Part shown: positions 36,850-45,837 of the stretch, piece by piece | How the letters are laid out: each line of letters opens with the position of its first letter | Position numbering within the stretch: position 1 is the first letter of the stretch | DNA from: Lewinellaceae bacterium | Lineage (GTDB): Bacteria; Bacteroidota; Bacteroidia; Chitinophagales; Saprospiraceae | Length of the DNA: 64,000 nt | Assembly (NCBI GenBank): GCA_020636095.1 | Contig: JACJYN010000006.1 | Location: 434,001-498,000, forward strand | Direction of reading: 5' to 3' | The notes under the pieces: model-generated | What the model saw: the letters and a program-made list of their open reading frames with translations, nothing else | What the model was told of the DNA's origin: nothing | The model's database searches: none | Translations under genes and position numbers: made by a program

Positions 36850-37578
36850 TTATAGTTCGCTGCAAGGTTGAGTACACCCAGGGGGGACATAGTTGTCGCA
36901 ATCTCTGATTGCTCTATAACATAAGTATAGGCCATATCCGTAACCGGTGAATCCTCCGATTATTCCGCCTAAAGCCCCGCCATAGAAACCGCCGTAGGAT
37001 CCAAAAGACGCTCCTGTCCCTACTCCTGAAATAGTATTCCACCCTACATCAGCCAGGCAGTCCCAGGCAATATCATCATAACAAGTGCCGCATACTATAT
37101 GGCAGGGGGGCGCGCTTCTAATAAAAATAGAGTCCTTAACCAGATTCCCTACGATGCTTTGGAATTCAGCTTGAGTAAGTTGGTTCAAACTAGGATAAGT
37201 ATCAAAAAGGCTTTCAATCAAACGCAATTGAGAGTTACTTTTTGCAATCAGGTCTTCTTCTGATGAAAAACCATAAAGGTACAATACCTGAAGATATTCC
37301 TCTTCATTCAATTTTATCCCTAGACTCACTTTTTTATCGAGCTGGTCCAGATAAGCTTTGTCTTCAAATGCACGCATCTTTTTAATGAAAATGTTGCTTC
37401 GGAGCTTAAGGTTTTCAAGTAAATTGAGAAAATTTTCATCTTCTTTCAAGCTAAAATAAAGATTCTCAAAGTTGTTGCCCGGAATTTCTTCATTTTTTTC
37501 TTCATGGAATTCTTCTTTTACCGTCTTATTACAAGCTGATAATACCAACAAAAGTGAAAAAAACATCAACTTTTTCAT
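36850..37578 (-). CDS. Lipoprotein with cysteine-rich and glycine-zipper-like C-terminal region
   Basis: 242 residues. Lipoprotein signal (MKKLMFFSLLLVLSAC, lipobox Cys16), then an acidic helical domain to about residue 150. A short cysteine cluster follows (PCHIVCGTCYDDIAWDC), then a glycine-rich hydrophobic run near 185-215 (GASFGSYGGFYGGALGG, IIGGFTGYGYG) and a final Cys-rich tail (PPGCTQPCSEL). Glycine-zipper runs of this kind occur in membrane-inserting proteins and in leaderless or two-peptide bacteriocins, but the lipoprotein context is unusual. Function unknown. The low GC content suggests acquired DNA. Confidence 0.75.
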   Translation of the reverse strand: MKKLMFFSLLLVLSACNKTVKEEFHEEKNEEIPGNNFENLYFSLKEDENFLNLLENLKLRSNIFIKKMRAFEDKAYLDQLDKKVSLGIKLNEEEYLQVLYLYGFSSEEDLIAKSNSQLRLIESLFDTYPSLNQLTQAEFQSIVGNLVKDSIFIRSAPPCHIVCGTCYDDIAWDCLADVGWNTISGVGTGASFGSYGGFYGGALGGIIGGFTGYGYGLYLCYRAIRDCDNYVPPGCTQPCSEL

Positions 37579-37792
37579 AGCACAATGTTTAATAATGAAC
37601 TCCCTACTCTATTTTTTGCGGTGCTTTTCAGGAAATACCTCACCGTTTGCACAATGCATTGATTCTTTCAGTCATCTCGGCTACCATACTACTGGATATT
37701 TTGGTGCCATTGTATATCAGAGAGCAGTGTATCGGTGTATCAGAGCGGGACAAAAACCATAAATCTCGATTAAATACCTTGATCGCAATGTC

Positions 37793-38230
37793 TTATTTAT
37801 GGGAGCTCTTTATCAGGTTCATAAATGGAACGATCAGAGCCTTTTCTGTTTCCAGCACCCTGTATCGGCCGCAGCTGATGGCTTCCGCAGGGAAGTTCAG
37901 CCCGTTGTATAAAAACCGGGGCAGGAGGAAATCCTCTTCCATCAGGAAGTAGCCCTGGCCAAAATACCGGCGCCGGGCCGCCTGGCTTAGGCTGGATTGA
38001 AAAAAGGCCAGTTCCAGCACTCCTTCTTCGGGAGCAGAAGCCAGGGCCAGGCCGCCACACCGTTTGCATTTACTGCTTCGGGGGCGGCCGGGTGCCCGGG
38101 CGAGCTCAATCCGGCAGATTCCATAATTGACACATTGCCGGCTTGGCACACCAAATTCCACTTCTATCAGTAATGGTGAGAGGCCCAGGCCGGCTGTTTC
38201 CGGCATGAGATCGCTTATTTTCTTAGTCAT
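37793..38230 (-). CDS. Hypothetical protein with possible zinc-binding cysteines
   Basis: 145 residues without signal peptide or membrane segment. Cys33, Cys39, Cys55 and Cys58 form a C-x5-C-x15-C-x2-C pattern (QCVNYGICRIE, SKCKRCGGLAL) that could bind zinc. The rest (FGQGYFLMEEDFLLPRFLYN, then ALIVPFMNLI) has no family I know. The 214-bp gap on its downstream side holds a short repeat (TATCAGAGAG near 37717) seen again near 49600. Confidence 0.6.
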   Translation of the reverse strand: MTKKISDLMPETAGLGLSPLLIEVEFGVPSRQCVNYGICRIELARAPGRPRSSKCKRCGGLALASAPEEGVLELAFFQSSLSQAARRRYFGQGYFLMEEDFLLPRFLYNGLNFPAEAISCGRYRVLETEKALIVPFMNLIKSSHK

Positions 38231-38501
38231 TTCTTGTTTTCTTGATCGAATTTATAGATATTTATGTCTCGCGCTTTAGGCCGCTTGTGCCGCCTGCGCA
38301 AGAGTTGAATTCCTGCACAATCATCTTTCAACGAAAACAAACTGCTGATTATTAGTTGTTTGTGCCAGTGCCAAGTCTAAAGAACCAACCTTTTTTCATT
38401 GCTGTTGAAAAAGCACTGCCGGGCCGGTTTCTGGTTGCAGGTAGATCGTTGTAAGTTGGCGCCCAACCAACAACGGCCAACCAACAACTGTAAACCGCTC
38501 C

Positions 38502-38627
38502 TCACAGATCCAGGTCTTCCTGTATGATGGTTTCCTCTCCTGTGGCGTATACAGCCCCACCGGCTCCAGTATTGGATGAGAGGGCGCTTTCTGAACAGCC
38601 TGCTTGTTGTGCCGGGAAAAAAATCAT
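38502..38627 (-). CDS. Possible 41-residue peptide
   Basis: ATG at 38627, stop at 38502. The sequence begins MIFFPAQQAGCSES and continues through SNTGAGGAVYATGEETIIQ to an acidic end, EDLDL. It has protein-like composition, with a Gly/Thr-rich middle, and stands in an otherwise gene-free 600-bp gap (38231-38831). No homologue is known to me, and a chance frame is quite possible. The rest of the gap shows no element with clear terminal repeats. Confidence 0.3.
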   Translation of the reverse strand: MIFFPAQQAGCSESALSSNTGAGGAVYATGEETIIQEDLDL

Positions 38628-38831
38628 AGCAATGGGTGTTTGGTTTCAGTTAATTGTGTGGATGAAGCTTATACCCCAAATCTATTGCATTATTTTTTTA
38701 AATGCCAGGACAGTTCGCAGGCCTTTCTCACCAGTAAAATGGAAAATGTTTTCGTGTAAAATTTATTTAAAGCTCTGTAAAACAACGGATAGTGTTGTTC
38801 CCGGAACAGGCAAAACGAAAACTTTGGTTAG

Positions 38832-40364
38832 ATGAAAACGCTTCTGGAACTGGTTCGTATCGTCACAAAAGGCAAGGCACGCCATATTGAAATACTGGAA
38901 ACGGGTACCCCCTGCCGTAACAAGGTAATGGACCTTTATAACGCCTTGTCTGCCGGCACGGCCAAAACCGACGCAGACGCCATGCGGCATATTTATGGCG
39001 CCCACCCTAAAGCATCCAGTTACCGCAACCTGAAGGCGGGCCTGAAGAAACGCCTGCTCAATACGCTGTTATTCATCAACCTGGGCGACCCATCCCTCAA
39101 TGAACAGGAAAAGGCGTATTACCGATGCCAGAAGGATTGGGCGGCCGTGAAGGTGCTGCTGCGTATGGGGGCGCGCGATGTGGCCATCCGGCTGGCGGAA
39201 AAGACACTGCAACGGGCGCTGCGGTACGACCTCACGGAGATCGCCGTGCAGGCCAGCCAGGTGCTGCGTTTCCACTACGGAACCCGAATCGGCAACCTGA
39301 AAAAGATGAAAGAGTATGGCCAGCTCCACCAAAAGTACATGAAGGCCTGGCAGTTCGAATCACGTGCGGAAGAGTACTACACCCTGCTCGTCGTCAATTA
39401 TATCAATGAGCGGGCGGCCCGGGAGCAAGCTGGTTGCCAGGCCCTGGCGTATTACGAAAAACTCAAAGGGGGTATGGCGAAATACCCTACTTACCGGCTG
39501 CTTTTTCTGGGTTATCTGATCCGTATCATCGCCTATCGTTCCATTAATGATTACAGGAATACGGTGGAGAGTTGCCAGGAAGCGATCCGTGCTTTCGAAG
39601 CCAAAGATTATGAAGTGAAGACTCCTATTTACACCTTTCTGCATCAACAGATTCTGGCTCACATACAGCTGAAACAATTCGGCCAGGGAGAGGGGATCGC
39701 CCGAAGGGCCACGCGACTTATTCCTGCCGGCACGGTCAACTGGTTTGTCAATATGGAGCTGCTGCTGATCCTGTCGCTTCACACCCGGCAGTACCAGCGT
39801 GCCTATGAGGTTTACCAGGAGGCATTCAACCATCGTGGTTTTCAGAAACTGCGGGAGATTGACAAGGAGCAGTGGCGAATCAATGGCGCCTATATCCATT
39901 TTCTGCTGGAGATCGGTAAAGTGGTTGCCGTCCGGGGGCAGAGCGGGCTTAGGAAGTTCCGCCTGGCTCGCTTCCTCAATGAGGTGCCGGTCTTCTCGAA
40001 GGATAAGCAGGGGATGAACGTGGCCATTCTCATTATTCAGATCCTCTTCCTCATTGTTAAAAAGCGCTACAGCGACGCCATTGGCCGGATCGACGCCATC
40101 AATAAGTACCGTGTCCGATATCTTTTCCGGGACAAAGCGCTGAAGCGGAGCAATTATTTCGTCAAGCTGTTGCTGCAAATCCCCTTGTACAATTTTCACA
40201 AAGCAGCGGTGCTGCGCAAATCGGAGAAGTACTTCGAGCGCTTGAAGGCTATCCCTATAGAGGTGGCCAACCAACCCCATGGCATCGAAATCCTCCCTTA
40301 CGAGGATTTATGGGCGTTTGCGGTGGAATCGCTGGAGCTGAAGTTTTACAAACGGAGGCGTTAG
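38832..40364 (+). CDS. Large helical-repeat protein of unknown function
   Basis: 510 residues without signal peptide. Strongly helical and basic, with recurring Tyr/Leu/Ala patterns (YYTLLVVNYINER, YRLLFLGYLIRIIAYRSIND, NMELLLILSLHTRQYQRAYE) that look like degenerate TPR-type helical hairpins. No catalytic motif. A weak -7 box (AAACTTTG, 38819-38826) is just upstream. Its stop overlaps the stop of the convergent LpxL-like gene (TTAG, 40361-40364). I do not recognise the family. Confidence 0.8.
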   Translation: MKTLLELVRIVTKGKARHIEILETGTPCRNKVMDLYNALSAGTAKTDADAMRHIYGAHPKASSYRNLKAGLKKRLLNTLLFINLGDPSLNEQEKAYYRCQKDWAAVKVLLRMGARDVAIRLAEKTLQRALRYDLTEIAVQASQVLRFHYGTRIGNLKKMKEYGQLHQKYMKAWQFESRAEEYYTLLVVNYINERAAREQAGCQALAYYEKLKGGMAKYPTYRLLFLGYLIRIIAYRSINDYRNTVESCQEAIRAFEAKDYEVKTPIYTFLHQQILAHIQLKQFGQGEGIARRATRLIPAGTVNWFVNMELLLILSLHTRQYQRAYEVYQEAFNHRGFQKLREIDKEQWRINGAYIHFLLEIGKVVAVRGQSGLRKFRLARFLNEVPVFSKDKQGMNVAILIIQILFLIVKKRYSDAIGRIDAINKYRVRYLFRDKALKRSNYFVKLLLQIPLYNFHKAAVLRKSEKYFERLKAIPIEVANQPHGIEILPYEDLWAFAVESLELKFYKRRR

Positions 40365-41236
40365 GGGCCACTTAACCGGTGGCGCTTCCACCGGCGGTGG
40401 GTCCATAACCACAGCTCCGGGTGGGCGAGTATGTCTTTTTCCAGGCGCCTGATGTACAACGCAGTGATCTGCTCTTCCGTCAATTCTTCGGGGTTTTCCA
40501 CCAACAATTCACTTTCGATCTCATACTGGCCTCGCCGGAGCCGGTTGATAGAAATATAGATCACCGGGTATTTAAACCTTCGGGCTAACCGCCCCGGCCC
40601 GGTAAAAATGGCGGTATCCTGCCGGAGGAATTCCATCCAGTACGTATTGCGGGCCGAGGGCGTTTGATCCGCAATAAAAGCAGTGGCCGTGCATTTATCC
40701 CGGTTGTTCAGCATGCCTCTGAACGTATGCTTCATTGAGTACAAATGCATGCCCAGCCGGGTGCGCATCCGGTAGATCAGCCGGTCAAAGTAAGGATTAC
40801 TGATGGGGTGATAAACGACGTAGAGGCTGTGAATGGGCTCCAGGCTGAAGCGAGGCCCGGCCAGTTCCCAATTCCCGAAATGGCCCAGGACGATGATGAT
40901 GCTCTGGCCGGCTGCTTTATATTTTTCAAAGATGGACGTATCCTCGAAAAGAATGTGCTTTTTCAGCCCCGCCGGAGATATAGTGAGGTTTTTAAAACCT
41001 TCCAGTGTAAGGTCGCAGAGGTAACGGTAGAATCTCCGGCAGATGAGTTGTATTTCTTCATCGCCCTTTTCGGGGAAAGCCTTCCTGAGGTTACTCAGGA
41101 CCACTTTCTTTCGATACCGGAGTACGCTGTAGACGAGCACGTACAGGCCATCCGAGAACCCGTACATCAGCCGGAAGGGCATCAGCGAGATCAGGTACAG
41201 CATGGGCAAGGCAAGGTAGTAAAGTAAAGCGTTCAT
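40361..41236 (-). CDS. LpxL/HtrB-like lipid A acyltransferase
   Basis: 291 residues. An N-terminal membrane segment (LLYYLALPMLYLISLMPF) is followed by the acyltransferase core: ILGHFGNWE-type motif (VLGHFGNWELAG, near residue 117, with the catalytic His and downstream Glu) and the C-terminal WLWTHRRWK. This is the lauroyl/myristoyl acyltransferase family that adds secondary acyl chains to lipid A at the inner membrane. Ornithine-lipid or other lysophospholipid acylation is a less likely alternative. It complements the lpx genes at 21.9-25.2 kb. Confidence 0.92.
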   Translation of the reverse strand: MNALLYYLALPMLYLISLMPFRLMYGFSDGLYVLVYSVLRYRKKVVLSNLRKAFPEKGDEEIQLICRRFYRYLCDLTLEGFKNLTISPAGLKKHILFEDTSIFEKYKAAGQSIIIVLGHFGNWELAGPRFSLEPIHSLYVVYHPISNPYFDRLIYRMRTRLGMHLYSMKHTFRGMLNNRDKCTATAFIADQTPSARNTYWMEFLRQDTAIFTGPGRLARRFKYPVIYISINRLRRGQYEIESELLVENPEELTEEQITALYIRRLEKDILAHPELWLWTHRRWKRHRLSGP

Positions 41237-41288
41237 GAGGGTGCTACAGTCAGCAATTTTTTGTTTTCGGTTACCCCGATCTACCTCT

Positions 41289-42680
41289 TTACCATGAAAA
41301 CAGGAAAAGTGGCGGCAGCAACAACAACATACAGGCCACGATGAGGATAAGCAAAAGGGGCGTAAACCACTTGATCCATACGTTGTAAGGCACCTTGGCC
41401 ACGGCCAGTATGCCCATCGTTACCCCACTGGTGGGGATGATCATATTAGACAGGCCGTCACCAAACTGGAAGGCGAGCACAGCGGTCTGCCGGCTGAGGC
41501 CCAGCAGGTCGCTCAACGGCGCCATGATGGGCATCGTGAGGGCGGCCTGCCCCGAACCGGAGGGCACAAAGAAGTTGAGAAAGGTTTGGAATACAAACAT
41601 GATCTCCACCGTGATGGCCTGGGGCAACCCATCGGAACCGGCGGCTATACTATTGAGAATCGTATCGATAATGCGGCCGTCTTCGGCGATGACGATCAGC
41701 CCCTTGGCCAGGCCGATGACCAGGGCGGCGGTAATCATATCGCGGGCGCCATCCTTGAAGGCTTCCACGGCGCCGTCCAGGCTGAGGCTGCCAACGATAG
41801 CCGCAGCAATGCCCATGGCAATGAACAAGGCGGAAATCTCGTCGATGTACCAGTGCCAGCTGCTCACTCCGATGACCAGTAATGTCAGAGCTGCTGCAAG
41901 AATGAGCAGTACCAGCTTGTGCCGCGTAGTGAAACCCTCGCCTTCGTCATCGTTGAGGTGCGAGATATCCCGTTCCTCGTCGATAGCATACATGGGGCTC
42001 AGGGTTTTATCCTGTTCCACCCTGCGTGCATAGCGCATGATGTACAGGATCGCAATAAGGGTGGTGATGGTCCAGACGATCAACCGGTAACCCATACCGC
42101 TGGCGGGCGCCAGCTCGGCAATGCCCTGCGCCACCCCGATGGTGAACGGGTTGATAAAGGCGCCGGCAAACCCAACGCCCGCTCCTACAAAGGAGATGGA
42201 GAGGCCCACGATGGAATCGTACCCCAGCGCCAGGCTCAGCGGGATGGTGATCAGCACAAAGACCAGCACTTCTTCACACATGCCGAAGGTGGCGCCCGCC
42301 AGGGAAAACAGGGTGATGATCAGCGGGATGATCCACTTTTTGTAGCCCGGGCGGCGTTCGCTCAGCTTGATGATATCGCGCAGCCCGGCATCCACCGCTC
42401 CGGTGCGGGTGAGGATATTGAAGGCGCCACCTACCAGAAAGACAAACCCTATGATCTGCGCCGCCGAGATGAACCCCCGGATAGGCCCCATGAAAAAGTC
42501 TCCCACTCCCTGTGGCGCCGGGTCGACCCGGTGGTAAGACCCGGCCACAATGACCTGCCGGTCGTTAACCGTTGTCCGGGCGAACTCGCCGGCGGGTACG
42601 ATCCAGGTAAGGATGATAAAGGCCAGCATGATGGACATGATGATCACGATACTGTCCGGGAATTTTTGGAAGAGCTTCAT
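41289..42680 (-). CDS. YfcC-family permease (basic amino acid / dicarboxylate type)
   Basis: 463 residues from the ATG at 42680 (MKLFQKFPDSIVIIMS); the open frame continues upstream but the family start and a -7 box fix this ATG. About twelve membrane segments. Family landmarks are LTWIVPAGEF near residue 25, GGAFNILTRTGAVDAGL near 85, FINPFTIGVAQGIAELAPASG near 165, and FFVPSGSGQAALTMPIMAPL near 375. YfcC proteins belong to the same broad group as ArcD and DcuC transporters and are annotated for basic amino acids or C4-dicarboxylates. Its position near cyanophycinase genes makes Arg, Asp or their dipeptide attractive substrates, but that is inference. Confidence 0.88.
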   Translation of the reverse strand: MKLFQKFPDSIVIIMSIMLAFIILTWIVPAGEFARTTVNDRQVIVAGSYHRVDPAPQGVGDFFMGPIRGFISAAQIIGFVFLVGGAFNILTRTGAVDAGLRDIIKLSERRPGYKKWIIPLIITLFSLAGATFGMCEEVLVFVLITIPLSLALGYDSIVGLSISFVGAGVGFAGAFINPFTIGVAQGIAELAPASGMGYRLIVWTITTLIAILYIMRYARRVEQDKTLSPMYAIDEERDISHLNDDEGEGFTTRHKLVLLILAAALTLLVIGVSSWHWYIDEISALFIAMGIAAAIVGSLSLDGAVEAFKDGARDMITAALVIGLAKGLIVIAEDGRIIDTILNSIAAGSDGLPQAITVEIMFVFQTFLNFFVPSGSGQAALTMPIMAPLSDLLGLSRQTAVLAFQFGDGLSNMIIPTSGVTMGILAVAKVPYNVWIKWFTPLLLILIVACMLLLLPPLFLFSW

Positions 42681-42705
42681 AGGTGGTGTTCGTGGTTGGT
42701 TCGTC

Positions 42706-42713
42706 CAAACATA
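42706..42713 (-). promoter_or_regulatory. -7 box of the YfcC-family gene
   Basis: TATGTTTG on the minus strand, 25 bases before the ATG at 42680. The -33 region is T-rich but lacks a clean TTTG. Confidence 0.45.
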
Positions 42714-42838
42714 GGGAGTTTTGAGGAAAAACAGATAGAACGGGGATACAAAGTGTTGAATCTGTATCGCCCGGGCAAAACTGCGGCGGCTTCGCAATTG
42801 TCTTTATTAATACTTATATTGTTTGAAAATCCACTTTT

Positions 42839-43474
42839 ATGCCATCAAGTGCCAAGTTGGAACCCAAAACCATTAATCCGATCAGGGAAATAGCCGAATT
42901 GGGGCCTTTGATCCTGGATAAAGCCTTATCCATAGAAGAATTCGCTGCCCTTTCCGCCCGCTATCCGGATTTGCGGATGGAACGGGAAAAAAGTGGAAAA
43001 ATTACGATTATGTCTCCTGTGAAATTTGGTTCGGGGAATAGAGAATCCATTCCTTTGATTTATCTGGGTGCATGGTGGTTGCTTAAAAAATCAGGCAAGC
43101 CCTTCAGTGCTTCCGCTGGCTTCAAACTGCCTGACGGAGCCATAAAAAGCCCGGATTGCGGATGGATAAGTGACGAACGCCTGGCCCAGTCGCCAGATGA
43201 AGAAGTATTTTTACCGGTAATGCCGGATTTCATTGTTGAAGTACGCTCTCAAACCGACCGCTTAGCGAAGGTGAAAAATAAAATGAAGAACGTCTGGATC
43301 AAAAACGGCGTCCGCCTGGCCTGGCTGATCGACCCCTACGCAGAAAAAGCCTACATCTACCGCGCCAATGGGGAAGTGGAAACCGTATCAGGCTTCGAGG
43401 GCAAAAAACTCACCGGAGAGGATGTGATGCCGGGTATGGAGCTGCCGCTGGAAGAGCTGCGGATCGGGCAATAG
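42839..43474 (+). CDS. Uma2-family (DUF820) putative PD-(D/E)XK endonuclease
   Basis: 211 residues. The core motif MPDFIVEVRSQTDRLAKVK (about 130-150) and SPDCGWISDERL upstream of it are characteristic of Uma2 proteins, which have a restriction-endonuclease-like fold. VRLAWLIDPYAEKAYIYR follows as usual. Family members are abundant in cyanobacteria and some Bacteroidota, usually with no known role. It is alone, divergent from the permease and convergent with the peptidase gene. No transposase is near. Confidence 0.9.
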   Translation: MPSSAKLEPKTINPIREIAELGPLILDKALSIEEFAALSARYPDLRMEREKSGKITIMSPVKFGSGNRESIPLIYLGAWWLLKKSGKPFSASAGFKLPDGAIKSPDCGWISDERLAQSPDEEVFLPVMPDFIVEVRSQTDRLAKVKNKMKNVWIKNGVRLAWLIDPYAEKAYIYRANGEVETVSGFEGKKLTGEDVMPGMELPLEELRIGQ

Positions 43475-43548
43475 AGCGTAGAACGCAGATGATACCGGTT
43501 CGATAGGTTTTCAGGGCCACCCTGATTCCCGTCACCCTTGGCAGGTTT

Positions 43549-44862
43549 TCATTTTATCACCAACTTTCGCACAGCGCTCTTTTGACCCATTTTCACTTCT
43601 ACAAAATACACTCCGGACGCCAACCCTTTCAGGTCAATTTCCTTCATTTCCCCTGCCTCACGCCGCAGCACCTGCCCATAAGCATTGCGCAGTTCCAGCC
43701 CTTCTATCCGGCTGCCGGCGGGCCACTGTATGTTAATCCGTTCGGTGGCCGGGTTGGGAAAAAGTTTCAGCTGCCGGGCAAGGGCCGGGCCATCCGTATT
43801 GTTCAGCACTGCCGCACAGTCCGGCCCAGTATCGAAAGCCCTCATCAGTTCGCCGTTTTGCACATACCAGTTCTGCCACTGGCCGCCGACGCCGGTTTGC
43901 CAGTCGGTGAGGTCAAAAACGCCATCGCCGTCGGGGCGGGCGGGTAGAGCGTACACCTTGACGGCACTGTGCCCCCGGTCCCAGCTGAGGGGGATGCCGG
44001 CTTCTATGGTTTCAGGCAGAAATTCGTCCTGGCAATTGGCCTGTAGGAAAAAGACGAAATCTTCTTCGTATTCCGGGTATTCGCCAAAGGCGCGGGCCAG
44101 CCCGAATTCGTCGATGGCTACGGCAGTGTACTCATTGGCGCCAATGCCGAAGGAGCGGGTGTTGTACTCCTGGGCGATCCGCGCCAGCATGCCCACATGG
44201 CGCCCCGGGCGCTCCCGCTGCTCGTAATGGGTATCGGTGGCCAGGTACTGCGTATAGGGTGTTTCCAGAAAATCATTACACCCCAGTATCTCATAATCCG
44301 GATGGTAGGGGTCGCTGAGGGCCTCCGCAGCATCCAGGGAAGAACCGGAAGGGGTGTAATAACACTGCCCCAGGATGGCCATCCCGGCGCTGGTTCCCCC
44401 GACGGTGACGCCCTTATCCAGGATCAGGTAGTTGATGGCTTCTTCAACCGGCGTATCCTTCCAGTAGGAGTAGTAATCAAACTGGTCGCCGCCGGCAATA
44501 AAGAGGCATTCCGCCTCGCGTATCCGGCCGATCACGTAGGGGTCGGCCGCCGCGTCTCCGGATTCAAAGCGGATGGTCTCTACGGAGTTGACGCTGACGC
44601 CCAGGTCCTCAAAAAAATAAAGGTTATACGCATCCGCTCCGCTGGCGCGGAGGATCACGATATCGCCTCCGTTGGCGCGGCTGAGCATCCACTGCATGGC
44701 CGGATCATTGTCGCCGCCGCCGCCCGCCAGTACGATGCCGGGGAGGGTGTTGCCAGGTTGAACATCGGTGGTGTCGCCGACAATCCAGTTGGTGTAGCTT
44801 TGGCTAAAAATAGAGTTGGAAAAGAGGGCCAGGGCCAGGAGGATAGAGTAGCGAGTAGCCAT
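43549..44862 (-). CDS. Cyanophycinase-like S51 peptidase with T9SS type A sorting domain
   Basis: 437 residues. Signal peptide (MATRYSILLALALFSNSIFS), then an S51/cyanophycinase domain (about 40-300): GIVLAGGGGDND, CLFIAGGDQFDYY, the nucleophile Ser158 in VGGTSAGMAILG, and a DTHYEQRERPGRHVGM segment where cyanophycinases have DQHF-x2-R-x-R. The last 75 residues (LFPNPATERINIQW, ending RKLVIK) are a T9SS type A sorting domain, so the enzyme should be secreted or surface-attached. Cyanophycinases cut the beta-Asp-Arg polymer into dipeptides; S51 homologues may act on other Asp peptides. A second homologue is at 53530. Confidence 0.88.
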   Translation of the reverse strand: MATRYSILLALALFSNSIFSQSYTNWIVGDTTDVQPGNTLPGIVLAGGGGDNDPAMQWMLSRANGGDIVILRASGADAYNLYFFEDLGVSVNSVETIRFESGDAAADPYVIGRIREAECLFIAGGDQFDYYSYWKDTPVEEAINYLILDKGVTVGGTSAGMAILGQCYYTPSGSSLDAAEALSDPYHPDYEILGCNDFLETPYTQYLATDTHYEQRERPGRHVGMLARIAQEYNTRSFGIGANEYTAVAIDEFGLARAFGEYPEYEEDFVFFLQANCQDEFLPETIEAGIPLSWDRGHSAVKVYALPARPDGDGVFDLTDWQTGVGGQWQNWYVQNGELMRAFDTGPDCAAVLNNTDGPALARQLKLFPNPATERINIQWPAGSRIEGLELRNAYGQVLRREAGEMKEIDLKGLASGVYFVEVKMGQKSAVRKLVIK

Positions 44863-44901
44863 TTTGTTTGATTTTTATAAATTGTTAGCAACGCAAAATA
44901 A

Positions 44902-44932
44902 AGGCAGCCCCTCCCGAGGGAGGGGGCTGCCT
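44902..44932 (-). terminator. Rho-independent terminator after the choice-of-anchor gene
   Basis: AGGCAGCCCCTCCC (44902-44915) pairs with GGGAGGGGGCTGCCT (44918-44932) with one bulged G. On the minus strand it is followed by TTTATTTTG. It lies 24 bases past the stop of the 44956-45837 gene, in front of the peptidase gene at 44862. Confidence 0.8.
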
Positions 44933-44955
44933 GCAAATAAAGGGGAATCTAAGAA

Positions 44956-45837
44956 TTAATGTCTTACGATCATCTTAGCCGTACCGATTTTCTTGTCAGA
45001 ACGGATGGTTAAGATATATGTTCCGTTGGCCAGCTGATTTACGTCGATCCACGCTGTATTATTTCCTGCCGGCTGCTGGCCTTGTGGCAGAATGCTCAGG
45101 GTGCGGCCCATCATATCCTGAATGAGTAATTCCACCTCGGTTGCTTCCTCCAGGGTGTAGGAAAGCTGGAGGGCGCTCAGGCTTACGGGGTTGGGAGTTA
45201 GCACCATCTTGAACGCTTCAGTATCCACTTCGCGCGTGGCGGTGGTGATGACATTGGAAACCGAGATGTTGTCTATCCACAGGCCATAACCATTGGTATT
45301 GGTCACGTTGCGAAAAGCAAGGTGGACCGCTTGCCCGGCGTAGGCGGAAAGGTCCAGGGTGCGATCCTGGAAACCATTGTTGGTCACCGCTTCTTCTGTC
45401 CAAAGGACTTCGCCGTTGTTTTCGAAGCTCTCTACGGTCGCCTCGCCGGTATTGATGAGCACCCAGTAATCGTCGGGATAATCGCCGCTGGAAGTGGCCG
45501 ACTTGACCTGGAAGCTCAGCTCGGCGCCGGCGCCCAGTACTAACTTAGGCAGGATCATCCAGTCGTCGGCCGGCCCCACCTCAGTTCCATTCTCATCTTC
45601 ATACCAGGAGATGCTCAGGGCGGCAAACCCCTCAAAGGTAGAGCTGGTGGTAACGATCCAGGCGGTGTCTCTCCAGCCGATGTCCCCTTCGTCAGCCGGG
45701 GTGAGCATATCGACATTGTAAAGCGTGAAATCTGACGGCATCAGGCCGTCTTCAAAATCGTAAGTAATGGTTTGCTGTGCTTGTGCGAATAGGCCGCACA
45801 GCAGGAGCGCCAACGTAAGTTGTACTACTTTTCTCAT
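44956..45837 (-). CDS. Choice-of-anchor J protein with T9SS type A sorting domain
   Basis: 293 residues. Signal peptide (ending LFAQAQ), a cleaved-adhesin/choice-of-anchor J domain (about 22-195: YDFEDGLMPSDFTLYN, DDWMILPKLVLGAGAELSF, VHLAFRNVTNTNGYGLWIDN), and a C-terminal type A sorting domain (LTPNPVSLSALQLSYTLEE, ending AKMIVRH). Expected to be a secreted or surface-bound binding protein. It lies upstream of the cyanophycinase-like gene on the same strand but is separated by a strong terminator. No enzyme motif seen. Confidence 0.88.
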   Translation of the reverse strand: MRKVVQLTLALLLCGLFAQAQQTITYDFEDGLMPSDFTLYNVDMLTPADEGDIGWRDTAWIVTTSSTFEGFAALSISWYEDENGTEVGPADDWMILPKLVLGAGAELSFQVKSATSSGDYPDDYWVLINTGEATVESFENNGEVLWTEEAVTNNGFQDRTLDLSAYAGQAVHLAFRNVTNTNGYGLWIDNISVSNVITTATREVDTEAFKMVLTPNPVSLSALQLSYTLEEATEVELLIQDMMGRTLSILPQGQQPAGNNTAWIDVNQLANGTYILTIRSDKKIGTAKMIVRH

